Shown piece after piece: positions 1 to 7,001 of a stretch of 14,096 bases of DNA (positions within the stretch are counted from its first letter, which is position 1; each line of letters starts with the position of its first letter). The notes under the pieces were generated by a model. It was not told where the DNA came from and searched no databases. It saw only the letters and a list, made by a program, of their open reading frames with translations. The DNA comes from Candidatus Acetothermia bacterium (GTDB lineage Bacteria; Bipolaricaulota; Bipolaricaulia; Bipolaricaulales; Bipolaricaulaceae). The stretch is taken from contig PUMC01000042.1 in the NCBI GenBank assembly GCA_003552425.1, forward strand, positions 1 to 14,096, in the 5' to 3' direction. The position numbers were made by a program, and so were the translations under genes.

Positions 1-2
1 AC

Positions 3-515
3 CCTCCCCTGACGGTGGGCGTTGAACCCGAGAGGATCTTCCGCCTCTACATCGAGGCGGCGGGCATGTTGTACGAGGGAGACGGAACGACAGAGCGGCT
101 CATACAGTTCACCGATGTGCGCTTGTTGCGTCGGATGCTCAGAGACGCGCAGCACCGAAACCACGCGCCGCTGCATACGTTGCTTCACTGGCACTACGTG
201 CGGGCTGGGGAGTTGTTCTCGATCATCCCCCTCATGGGGTTGGCGGACGTTCAGGTCGACGGCGGGATGCCGTTTGACATTCCTCTCCTAAAGCCCTTCT
301 TCGTCCCCGACGGTATCTGGCCGTCGCCGGATGCGGTGGCGCCCTATGCATCGTTGCTCGACGCCAGGATTCGCTACCGCCGGATCGGACAACTTTTCCG
401 CGCTGTCGCCGGCCTCACCGTGTGGGAAGCTGACGACCATGAGTTGATTGCTGGCGATCACCTGGTGCGGGAGTTCATTGGGGGAAGCACGCTCGCTATT
501 CCCCACAACGAATAG
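3..515 (+). CDS. Uridine-kinase-like protein, C-terminal part (5' end outside window)
   Basis: The reading frame is already open at base 3, so the gene starts upstream of the window and about 170 C-terminal residues are visible. The GTG at 15 is not taken as the start. The stretch LRRMLRDAQHR, then HWHYVRAGE, FSIIPLMGLADVQVDGG, PFDIPLLKP and finally LVREFIGGS matches the C-terminal region of the phosphoribulokinase/uridine-kinase family that carries N-terminal TGS-type domains. Those proteins show the same order (RRMVRD, W..VRRGE, I.P....AD...N..LPYEL.VLK, LLREFIGGS). The P-loop kinase core would lie upstream and cannot be seen, so activity on uridine is inferred from family likeness only. 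The gene converges on the patatin gene with 14 bases between stop codons. An alternative is another nucleoside- or sugar-kinase-like member of the same family. Confidence 0.75.
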   Translation, partial: PPLTVGVEPERIFRLYIEAAGMLYEGDGTTERLIQFTDVRLLRRMLRDAQHRNHAPLHTLLHWHYVRAGELFSIIPLMGLADVQVDGGMPFDIPLLKPFFVPDGIWPSPDAVAPYASLLDARIRYRRIGQLFRAVAGLTVWEADDHELIAGDHLVREFIGGSTLAIPHNE

Positions 516-529
516 CGCCGGTAGGGGGA

Positions 530-1546
530 TCAGGCGATCGAGGCGGGTGAACGTCCTTCGGTGCGCTTCGCAGCGGTTGACGGGCCGGGCGGCGCCGCCA
601 GTAAGGCGCAGAGCTCCTCGATTCTGTTCTTCTCATGGTAGAGGAGGTACTCCGCACGCAGTGTGAGTTCGCGAATCGTCCACGGACTCGCGTCGTCCAT
701 CGGGCCCTTCTGGAGTTCCACTTGGAAGCGGAAGTACCGGTCTTCCCTCAGGAGCTGGCGAAGGTGGGAATGGACGGACTTACTCACGCCGTCGAGGATG
801 ACCTTCATGATCGGCTGTGCCCACTTGAACAGCCCCCAACCCTTCTCGCCCGTGTAGGGGACCCGCTGGTGAACGTCCCCTGTGCCGAGCGACACAAGCA
901 GGATGTCCGACCGTGGGTACATGGCGCGGGCCTCGACGTAGGCGTGCATGGCGGGATTGTTGGCCACCACGCCTCCGTCGACGAGGGCGAGGTAGTTCCT
1001 TCCTTCCTCGATGGCCATCTGCATCGGCGGAAAGTAGGTGGGTGCAGAGCACGTGGCACAGGCCACATCGGCGATCGGGAAATCGTAGTTCGCGGGCGAG
1101 CCTTTTGCCTTCCTGCTCCTGAACACCCAAGGAACGCTTCGCTCGATGTCGTAGGACACGATGAGAACATCGGTGAGCGCGTCTTTCAGGCGTGTCTGAT
1201 TGAGATAGCCGAGCAACGCTGCCCTGAGCTTACGGCCGCAGTGCTTCGCCCCAAACAGCTTCTTGAACAGCCGCAGCTTCTCCCAGCGCCATGAGGGGAA
1301 GATCTCGCGGCCCTCTTCCTCGTAAAATTGGACAAGGTCGCGGGCCGTCCACGTTGGATTCCCCTGTTCGTCGCCTTTGGTCAGGGCCAGAGCGATCAGG
1401 CCACCGGTAGAGGTTCCGCAGATAAGATCAAACAGTTCGGCAACCGGCTTCCCCGTCTTCTCCTCCAGCTTGCCGAGGACGATGGCGGGGATGATCCCGC
1501 GCACACCACCACCATCGATCGACAGAACCTTGACCAAGTCAGGCAC
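530..1546 (-). CDS. Patatin-like phospholipase (338 aa)
   Basis: Predicted lipid acyl hydrolase with a Ser-Asp dyad. With the GTG start at 1546 the protein has the three patatin signatures: the oxyanion loop DGGGVRG (residues 11-17), the nucleophile elbow GTSTGG (Ser46) and the DGG motif (Asp190) followed by VVANNPA. No signal peptide or membrane segment is visible, so it is probably cytosolic. The frame stays open 81 codons further upstream, to 1789, but that extension has no patatin similarity. The chosen GTG has an AGGAGG eight bases before it and the catalytic domain begins at once (MPDLVKVLSIDGGG). A promoter-like pair lies just upstream. CBASS effectors (CapV) use the same fold, but no CD-NTase or other defence gene is present here, so a housekeeping or lipid-turnover role is the neutral reading. 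The substrate is unknown. Confidence 0.9.
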   Translation of the reverse strand: MPDLVKVLSIDGGGVRGIIPAIVLGKLEEKTGKPVAELFDLICGTSTGGLIALALTKGDEQGNPTWTARDLVQFYEEEGREIFPSWRWEKLRLFKKLFGAKHCGRKLRAALLGYLNQTRLKDALTDVLIVSYDIERSVPWVFRSRKAKGSPANYDFPIADVACATCSAPTYFPPMQMAIEEGRNYLALVDGGVVANNPAMHAYVEARAMYPRSDILLVSLGTGDVHQRVPYTGEKGWGLFKWAQPIMKVILDGVSKSVHSHLRQLLREDRYFRFQVELQKGPMDDASPWTIRELTLRAEYLLYHEKNRIEELCALLAAPPGPSTAAKRTEGRSPASIA

Positions 1547-1554
1547 GTAAAGTT

Positions 1555-1560
1555 CCTCCT
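1555..1560 (-). promoter_or_regulatory. Ribosome binding site that fixes the patatin start
   Basis: AGGAGG on the minus strand, eight bases upstream of the GTG at 1546. It is the reason for rejecting the longer open frame that runs to 1789. Confidence 0.75.
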
Positions 1561-1570
1561 CTTCAAGCTT

Positions 1571-1718
1571 CTCAGTGTACACAACGGATCTCAGCCCGCC
1601 AACAGGGTGTTCGCCCGACGGAACGCGACCGCATGCCTCCGTTGCGCTGCGGCCTTGCCCCGGTGACGGGCCGTTCGCGCTGCGCATCGTCCAGCCTGTA
1701 GCGCCCGTGTACACTGAG
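1571..1718. repeat. 12-bp perfect inverted repeat in divergent intergenic region
   Basis: CTCAGTGTACAC at 1571-1582 and its exact reverse complement GTGTACACTGAG at 1707-1718 are separated by 124 bases. Both lie between the divergent patatin and M20 peptidase genes. Each arm carries TACACT facing outward: on the minus strand at 1574-1579 towards patatin, and on the plus strand at 1710-1715 towards the peptidase. The arms may therefore be matched -10 regions of two divergent promoters or a pair of operator half-sites. The plus-strand copy has no convincing -35 hexamer. The arms also contain the palindrome GTGTACAC. Confidence 0.5.
1574..1602 (-). promoter_or_regulatory. Probable promoter of the patatin gene
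   Basis: On the minus strand TTGGCG (1597-1602) and TACACT (1574-1579) are separated by 17 bases. Each hexamer matches the sigma-70 consensus at four of six positions. The expected transcription start is near 1567, giving a leader of about 20 bases that contains the AGGAGG. The -10 box lies inside one arm of the 12-bp inverted repeat. Spacing and position are good, but this is a reading by eye. Confidence 0.45.
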
Positions 1719-1818
1719 TGCGTCCAGGGCGATCGTGTACGGGTCCTTCCTGAGCGAAGCCTCGTTGGGGTGGCGATCGCTGAAGACATTGCTCAGGAAG
1801 GACAGCATGCAGGAAGGG

Positions 1819-1824
1819 GGAGGA
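1819..1824 (+). promoter_or_regulatory. Ribosome binding site favouring the GTG start of the M20 peptidase
   Basis: GGAGGA, six bases before GTG 1831. The competing ATG at 1807 has only AGGAAGGA placed four bases away. The difference is eight N-terminal residues. Confidence 0.5.
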
Positions 1825-1830
1825 AGAACG

Positions 1831-3297
1831 GTGTCCGTGTTCTTGGTGTTGATGATGGGGGTTGTGCTTCTGCTGCTGGTGCTCACGGTGAACGCGTTGC
1901 GGTTGCGTGGCGCTCAGTTCGCGCCCGTTTCTTCCGTTGCGCCCGAGCTTGACGAGGCAGACCTGGCGCAGCGGCTGGCAGCTGCGGTGCGCTGCCCGAC
2001 GGTGTCGCACCGGGATCCCGCTGCGATCGATCCCGGCCCGTTCACCGAGCTTCACGCATGTCTTGAGCAGCAGTTCCCGAGGGTGCACGAAGCGCTGACC
2101 CGGGAGGTCGTGTCCACGTACAGCCTGCTCTATACCTGGCGGGGGAGCGATCCTGACCTTGAGCCGATCTTGCTGATGGGACACCTGGACGTTGTACCTG
2201 TGGAACCAGGCACCGAAGGCGACTGGACGCATCCCCCGTTTGGTGGTGTCGTGGCCGATGGATACGTGTGGGGACGGGGGACACTGGACATCAAGAGTTC
2301 GGTTGTGGGGATCCTGGAGGCTGTGGAGACGTTGCTCGGCGAGGGTTTCCATCCGAGACGGACGGTGTACCTAGCGTTCGGCCACGATGAGGAGGTGTCG
2401 GGGGAGCAGGGCGCACGGGCGATCGTCGATCTCCTGTCGGGTCGTGGCGTTTCGCTTGGATGGGTCCTGGATGAGGGAGGCGCGATCGTCACGCGGGAGC
2501 TCGGCGGCGGTCGCGCAACGCAGGCGGCCCTGGTCGGGCACGGTGAGAAGGGCTACCTCACGCTTGAGCTTGCCACAGAGGGGAAGGGAGGTCATGCGGC
2601 CATGCCCCCGCCCGCAACGAGCGTGGGCATCTTGGCGCGGGCACTCACCAGGCTGGAGCGAAGCCCATTTCCGGTTCGCCTGAGGGAACCCGTAAGCAGC
2701 CTGCTCGCTGAGCTGGGTGCAAGGATGAAGCCAGCGCGGCGTCTGGTGCTCGCCAACTTGTGGCTGTTCCGGGGTGTGGTGGCACGCGTCATGGCCCGGG
2801 ACCCGCTGACCGCGAGCCTTGTGCGGACGACGACGGCCATGACCGTGGTCCGCGCAGGCACGAAGGACAATGTCCTGGCCCAGAGCGCCGTGGCACAGGT
2901 CAATTTCCGCATCCTTCCCGGGGAGACTGTGCACTCGGTTACGGAGCGCGTTCGGAGGATCATCAGCGATGCGAGGGTGCGTGTGAGGGCTGTGGGCCGC
3001 GCTTGGGACCCGACGGAGATCACCCCGTTGGGCAGTGCCCCGTACCGGGCGATCGCAGGTGCGGTCCTTTCCGTCTACCCTGATGTCACCGTGGCACCCA
3101 ATCTTGTGAACGGAGCGACCGACTCCAGGTACTACGTCCGGCTGACCGACTACGTGTTCCGCTTCTCGCCGATCGTGCTCGACAAGGGTGACATGGCGAG
3201 GATCCACGGCACGGATGAGCGCATCTCCGTGGAGGACTACCGTCGGCTGGTGCTGTTCTTCCACCGCTTGATCCAGGCGTCGGCGGAGGCTGGCTAA
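1831..3297 (+). CDS. Membrane-anchored M20 family zinc carboxypeptidase/dipeptidase (488 aa)
   Basis: Predicted di-zinc amidohydrolase of the CPS1/PM20D1 branch of family M20, which cleaves or forms N-acyl or peptide amide bonds. Numbered from GTG 1831, residues about 2-21 form one hydrophobic segment (SVFLVLMMGVVLLLLVLTV), probably a signal anchor with the catalytic domain outside. Metal and catalytic motifs are present: MGHLDVVP (His118, Asp120), WGRGTLDIKSS (Asp153), GHDEEVSG (Glu187/Glu188), LDEGG (Asp214) and the C-terminal HGTDE (His459). The dimerisation-domain sequence GEKGYLTLEL...GGHAAMPP is typical. The length fits the CPS1/PM20D1 group. An ATG at 1807 is an alternative start and adds eight residues. 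The gene converges on the CoA-transferase with eight bases between stops. The substrate (dipeptide, N-acyl amino acid or other) cannot be told from sequence. Confidence 0.9.
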   Translation: MSVFLVLMMGVVLLLLVLTVNALRLRGAQFAPVSSVAPELDEADLAQRLAAAVRCPTVSHRDPAAIDPGPFTELHACLEQQFPRVHEALTREVVSTYSLLYTWRGSDPDLEPILLMGHLDVVPVEPGTEGDWTHPPFGGVVADGYVWGRGTLDIKSSVVGILEAVETLLGEGFHPRRTVYLAFGHDEEVSGEQGARAIVDLLSGRGVSLGWVLDEGGAIVTRELGGGRATQAALVGHGEKGYLTLELATEGKGGHAAMPPPATSVGILARALTRLERSPFPVRLREPVSSLLAELGARMKPARRLVLANLWLFRGVVARVMARDPLTASLVRTTTAMTVVRAGTKDNVLAQSAVAQVNFRILPGETVHSVTERVRRIISDARVRVRAVGRAWDPTEITPLGSAPYRAIAGAVLSVYPDVTVAPNLVNGATDSRYYVRLTDYVFRFSPIVLDKGDMARIHGTDERISVEDYRRLVLFFHRLIQASAEAG

Positions 3298-3305
3298 CGG
3301 TCACG

Positions 3306-4472
3306 TTAGGCAAAGACAGCCCCGTTGTGCTCTCCGAGAAGCGGTGGCGGTACGCAGCTCGCCGGCCAGGCTTGTGGTAGGGGGCAGGCAATGCTCTTGT
3401 AGCGACCGGCGGTGGGATGATCGACCGTCACGAGAAGCCTGCCCGTGAGCGTGGGGTCCCCGAACAGTTCCTGGAGACCGTTCACTGGGCCGGCGGGAAC
3501 CCTTGCCTCGGCCAGCAAGGCGAGCCAGTGCGCGCGATCGTGCTGCCCGAACACCTCCGAGAGCCTCGTAACCAGAAGCTCGCGCTGAGCCAAGCGTGCA
3601 GGATTGGTGGAGAAACGCTGGTCGTGGGCGAGATCCTCGTGGCCGATTGCAGCACACAGTCGAGCGAACTGCTCATCGGAGCCCACAGCTATCATGAGGA
3701 GCCCGTCTCGAGCAGGGAAGGCCTGATAGGGAACGATATGCGGGTGCGCCGTACCCAAGCGCTGTGGTTCCTTCGCGGTGATGAGGAAGTCTTGCCCGAC
3801 ATTGGCCAGGGCCGCTGCGGAGCACTCCACGAGTGTAAGGGGGACGGCTTGGCCTTCGCCTGTGCGTGCACGCGTAAGCAGTGCCGCCAGTGTACCGGCG
3901 AGCGCTGCCCAGGCGGTCAGGACGTCTACCATGGCCACGCCGATCTTCACCGGACGGTCGCGCTCTCCAGTGATGGCCATCAACCCGCCCATCGCCTGGA
4001 TCAGGGCATCGAAGCCGGGTGAGGACTCAAGGGGGCCCGGCGGGAAACCGGTCACCGTGGTACGGACGAGACGGGGGTTGACCGATCGCAACGTGTGGTC
4101 GTCGATCCCCAGGCGGTGGGCGGTGTCGGGGAGGTAGTTGTGAAGGAGAACATCGCTCCGGGCGATCAGGCTGTGGAGCGTTGGTCGAACCCGGGGATCG
4201 GTTAGGTCCATGGTGATGCCCCGTTTCCCGCGGTTGACGGCGAGGAAGTAGGCGGACTGCCCGCCGGCAAACGGTGGACCCCAACGGCGTGTCTCGTCCC
4301 CCACCTCGGGTCGCTCGATCTTGAGGACGTCAGCGCCCAGATCAGCCATCCACATGGCCGCGAGGGGGCCGGCGAGGATTCTCGACAGATCGAGGACGTG
4401 CAGGCCAGACATGGGGCGCCCGTGAAGGACGTGGTCGGGACAACGGTCTCTGTGTGTTCGTTCACCGCTCAT
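3306..4472 (-). CDS. CaiB/BaiF family III CoA-transferase (388 aa)
   Basis: Predicted to move CoA between organic acids through an enzyme-bound aspartyl-CoA thioester, in the cytoplasm. The start of the domain is classical (MSGLHVLDLSRILAGPLA, then WMADLGADVLKIERPEVGDETR). The catalytic aspartate is Asp155 in SPGFDALIQAMGGLM, followed by AITG. GVAMVDVLTAWAALAGTLAAL and the C-terminal half (AHPHIVPYQAFPARDG, VPAGPVNGLQELF) also match the family. The ATG at 4472 lies eight bases after a TATACT box and has no Shine-Dalgarno sequence, which would suit a leaderless message. The inner ATG at 4412 (MSGLHVLDLS, 368 aa) is a real alternative because residues 1-20 look unlike the family. The gene lies downstream of the activase/dehydratase-like pair on the same strand. 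Formyl-CoA transferase, racemase and fermentation-type transferases share this fold, so the substrate is open. Confidence 0.92.
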   Translation of the reverse strand: MSGERTHRDRCPDHVLHGRPMSGLHVLDLSRILAGPLAAMWMADLGADVLKIERPEVGDETRRWGPPFAGGQSAYFLAVNRGKRGITMDLTDPRVRPTLHSLIARSDVLLHNYLPDTAHRLGIDDHTLRSVNPRLVRTTVTGFPPGPLESSPGFDALIQAMGGLMAITGERDRPVKIGVAMVDVLTAWAALAGTLAALLTRARTGEGQAVPLTLVECSAAALANVGQDFLITAKEPQRLGTAHPHIVPYQAFPARDGLLMIAVGSDEQFARLCAAIGHEDLAHDQRFSTNPARLAQRELLVTRLSEVFGQHDRAHWLALLAEARVPAGPVNGLQELFGDPTLTGRLLVTVDHPTAGRYKSIACPLPQAWPASCVPPPLLGEHNGAVFA

Positions 4473-4480
4473 GGCAGATC

Positions 4481-4486
4481 AGTATA
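4481..4486 (-). promoter_or_regulatory. -10 box upstream of the CoA-transferase
   Basis: TATACT on the minus strand, five of six matches to TATAAT, ending eight bases before the ATG at 4472. Transcription would begin almost at the start codon. No good -35 hexamer is present at 16-18 bases; that position overlaps a small palindrome. Confidence 0.45.
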
Positions 4487-4494
4487 GGGCCCGT

Positions 4495-4508
4495 GCAGAT
4501 AAGTCTGC
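4495..4508. promoter_or_regulatory. Palindrome, possible operator at the -35 position of the CoA-transferase promoter
   Basis: GCAGA-TAAG-TCTGC, with 5-bp arms and a 4-base centre. It sits 8-22 bases upstream of the TATACT box, where a repressor or activator would bind. It could equally be a small RNA hairpin after the upstream gene pair. Confidence 0.3.
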
Positions 4509-4511
4509 CCG

Positions 4512-4528
4512 CCCGCTCCCAAAGCGGG
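4512..4528 (-). terminator. Weak hairpin after the dehydratase-like gene
   Basis: On the minus strand CCCGCT and AGCGGG form a 6-bp stem with a 5-base loop, starting eight bases after the stop codon of the 821-residue gene. No T-run follows, so this is at most a weak intrinsic terminator. A second small hairpin (4495-4508) lies directly downstream. Confidence 0.3.
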
Positions 4529-4535
4529 GTGGCCC

Positions 4536-7001
4536 TCAGGTGCGCTGGCGATGATGGAGGTTAGCCTGATGCATGAAGGCTTCCAGGCGCGTGCGCAGGT
4601 GCATCTGCTCCTGCCCGTCAAAGGTGAGGTTGATCCAGGGGATGTCGTGGTCGTGCCTGACCTGCGAGGAAACGGACGACACCATGGTGCCGGGCATACA
4701 GCTGAACGGCATCACGTTGACGATACCATCGAACCCCGCATTGGCGTAGTCGATAGCCTTTCCCACGGTCAGCACGGGCTCACCCCGGTAGGCTTCGGAG
4801 ATGTAAGGCTCGGCATGCCCGATGACGGTCTCGCTCAAGGGCTCTTCGAGCTCCCAATCACCGATCGAACCCTTGAACGGCTTGGCCGTTCGCAGTTCGT
4901 CACGGTGAAGCACATAACGCTCAAGGCGCGTGCGCAGATGGGCCCGCCAATCACGCCGTATCCGGCTGTCCCCGAGCTTCTTATACTGTGTGTACATAAG
5001 CCACTCACCGGTTGGGGCCACACGCACTTCCGCGCCAAGCTCCTCGAGCAAGCGAACAACCTGGGCGTTGCTGAACGTGTTCGCCCGGACGTAGATCTCG
5101 CCCACCACACCGATCAGCGGCCGTCGTTCCTCGGACAGAGGGATACGGCGGAAGCGGGCCACGATCTCCGGCAGGGCCTTGAGCATCCCCTGGTGACCGC
5201 CTTCACGCACCGCCTGCTTGAAGTCGGCCAGGGCGCGCGCGTACACCGCGTCCGTTTGCCCCTTCTCCAGTTCGTAGGGACGCGTGCGCCACAGGAGTTT
5301 CAGCAGAAGATCGACCCCGGTGATGGCGTACCACGCTGTGCGGCGGAATGCCGTCCCAAGATCACGTATTGTGTAGCCGCCGTACGCCTCAAGAGCCACG
5401 AAATCAACATCGTAGCCCATCTTCCGGAGGATCTGACTCTGCGCCGAGAAGTAGTGGCAGAAGCGGCACGGCCCCGTGCTCGTGGCCATGAACAGGCACG
5501 AGCGTTCGGCGTCGAAATCCTCCCGTTGCACGAGCTTCAGGAAATCGCCGGTGGTGATGATGAACGGCAGGCATTCCCCCCCTGTGGAGACCTTCCGTCC
5601 CAGGGCAAGGGACGCGGCATCCGGTACGGGCAGTGTCTCCGCCCTGTAGCCAAAGTGTTGCAGCGCACCTTCCAGAGCGAAATTGTGGTCGCACATGTAG
5701 GGCAGGTACACGGTCTTGCTCTTGTCGAACTCTTCGCGCTGACGGGGCTTCTTCGGGGGCGCGCTGGGTAGAGGCTGACGGCTGAGCAGCTGTACGGAGT
5801 CCAGATAGGCCTCCAACCGCGTTCGCACGCCGGCGTCCGCAGAGTGTTCGTCGAGTTCGAGGGTCAGGCATGGCTTTCCTCGAAGCTCTTCCTTGAGATA
5901 GTGGGCGACGAACGAGTCGGGTCCGCAGTTGAAGTGGGTGAGGTGTACGGCCCACAGACCCTCCGTCTTCCTGACGACCCTGGCGGCAGCCAGCAGGCGT
6001 TTGCCGGCGTGCCATTGCATGAACGGGTACGTGGCATCGATATCTTCCTCAATCCACGGTAGGCAGTCGACAGGAATCGGCAACGCACCCAGTGCGCGCA
6101 GTTTATCCTGCACCGCCAGGCTGAGACCGCGGTCGCAGCTGTTGTACAAACGCGACAGCACGGCCACGCCCAACATGCCCTCCTGCACCTGCTGCATGGC
6201 TGCGTCGCCGATGGCGCGCAGCCCCTGGTGGAACGCCTCTTCTGCTGTCACGGCGGCGTCGATTGCGCGGTGAGCTTGTCGGGCAGTTGCGCCCAGGCGT
6301 TGCGCTACGGCGAGGAGATCCCCTTGTGCCCGATCCCATTCGTAGAAATGGAGCGGTTGGTCGATGAGCTGAACGTCGGGATCTCGGGAACCAAGGTGGC
6401 CGGCGATCATGTACGGTTGTGCTTGCACGAGCGGGCAGTTGAAGTTCGTCGGCGTCTGTGTCCTGGGGTGGGCGGCGTCGATCATGGCCGGTACGAACAG
6501 AAAGCTCACGTCGTGCTCGAGGAGTTTGTCGACGTGGCCGTACAGCACCTTGAGCGGGAGGCAGGCCGTCGCCGGAGCTTGGGCTACGGAAGCGCGCACG
6601 AGGCCCTGGTGGGTTGGCGGGGAGAGCAGAACGTCAAAACCCAGCTCGCGCAAGAAAGCTTGGAAGAACGGGAAAGACTCCCACGTCAACATAGTGCGGG
6701 GGAGCCCCACGGTTCCCTTGCTGGCGCCCATGGCTACATAACGCAGTGTTCCCTCGTCGTCCACCTTCACTCCGTGCGCCCCCAGGAGCAGTGCGTCGCG
6801 CTGCGCGAAGAGATCAGGGATGCTCTGTGCACGTTCCTGTGCGTCCACATCGTAGCGATCGCAGCGCGCTCCGTAGAAGAAACGCTCGCTATCGGAGAAG
6901 CGGACCTCCGTCACATGGCAGACGTTGGGGCAACCTTGGCAGTGAAACCGCCGGGTGTTGTGCGTACGTTCGGAAAGGTCGAACCCTTGGAAGCGGCTCA
7001 T
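4536..7001 (-). CDS. DUF2229/HgdB-like iron-sulfur protein of the CoA-enzyme activase family (821 aa)
   Basis: Corresponds to the non-ATPase part of the long activase-related proteins (DUF2229 plus COG3580/COG3581-like regions), kin of 2-hydroxyacyl-CoA dehydratase subunits and double-cubane-cluster proteins. Residues 21-47 hold CQGCPNVC (Cys21, 24, 28) and GARCDRY (Cys47), a likely small metal site. A first HgdB-like half follows (VGLPRTMLTWESFPFFQAFLRELGF at about 98-122, ACLPLK Cys147, FNCGPDSF Cys359). A second half comes after a linker near 400-428 (YLPYMCDH Cys437, GGECLPF Cys477, GPCRFCHYF Cys512/Cys515, MPFSCMPG Cys768). The cysteines could bind one or more iron-sulfur clusters that accept electrons from the ATPase encoded just upstream. 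The ATG overlaps the upstream TGA (ATGA) and has AAGGAGG seven bases before it, so the two are translated together. The substrate is unknown; a true dehydratase activity is not established for this subgroup. Confidence 0.85.
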   Translation of the reverse strand: MSRFQGFDLSERTHNTRRFHCQGCPNVCHVTEVRFSDSERFFYGARCDRYDVDAQERAQSIPDLFAQRDALLLGAHGVKVDDEGTLRYVAMGASKGTVGLPRTMLTWESFPFFQAFLRELGFDVLLSPPTHQGLVRASVAQAPATACLPLKVLYGHVDKLLEHDVSFLFVPAMIDAAHPRTQTPTNFNCPLVQAQPYMIAGHLGSRDPDVQLIDQPLHFYEWDRAQGDLLAVAQRLGATARQAHRAIDAAVTAEEAFHQGLRAIGDAAMQQVQEGMLGVAVLSRLYNSCDRGLSLAVQDKLRALGALPIPVDCLPWIEEDIDATYPFMQWHAGKRLLAAARVVRKTEGLWAVHLTHFNCGPDSFVAHYLKEELRGKPCLTLELDEHSADAGVRTRLEAYLDSVQLLSRQPLPSAPPKKPRQREEFDKSKTVYLPYMCDHNFALEGALQHFGYRAETLPVPDAASLALGRKVSTGGECLPFIITTGDFLKLVQREDFDAERSCLFMATSTGPCRFCHYFSAQSQILRKMGYDVDFVALEAYGGYTIRDLGTAFRRTAWYAITGVDLLLKLLWRTRPYELEKGQTDAVYARALADFKQAVREGGHQGMLKALPEIVARFRRIPLSEERRPLIGVVGEIYVRANTFSNAQVVRLLEELGAEVRVAPTGEWLMYTQYKKLGDSRIRRDWRAHLRTRLERYVLHRDELRTAKPFKGSIGDWELEEPLSETVIGHAEPYISEAYRGEPVLTVGKAIDYANAGFDGIVNVMPFSCMPGTMVSSVSSQVRHDHDIPWINLTFDGQEQMHLRTRLEAFMHQANLHHRQRT

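Noticed and set aside
635..1294. 219-codon plus-strand open frame inside the patatin gene
   Set aside because: Opposite strand of a gene with all three patatin motifs; no independent support.
530..1546. Patatin gene as part of a CBASS-type defence system
   Set aside because: CapV effectors share the fold, but no CD-NTase, ubiquitin-like or other defence gene is nearby.
1547..1789. 81-codon N-terminal extension of the patatin frame
   Set aside because: Low-complexity Arg/Ser/Thr-rich sequence with no domain, while a strong AGGAGG and promoter-like pair favour the GTG at 1546.
4551..5771. 406-codon plus-strand open frame
   Set aside because: Antisense shadow of the 821-residue protein gene; no recognisable motifs, and the opposite strand is clearly coding.
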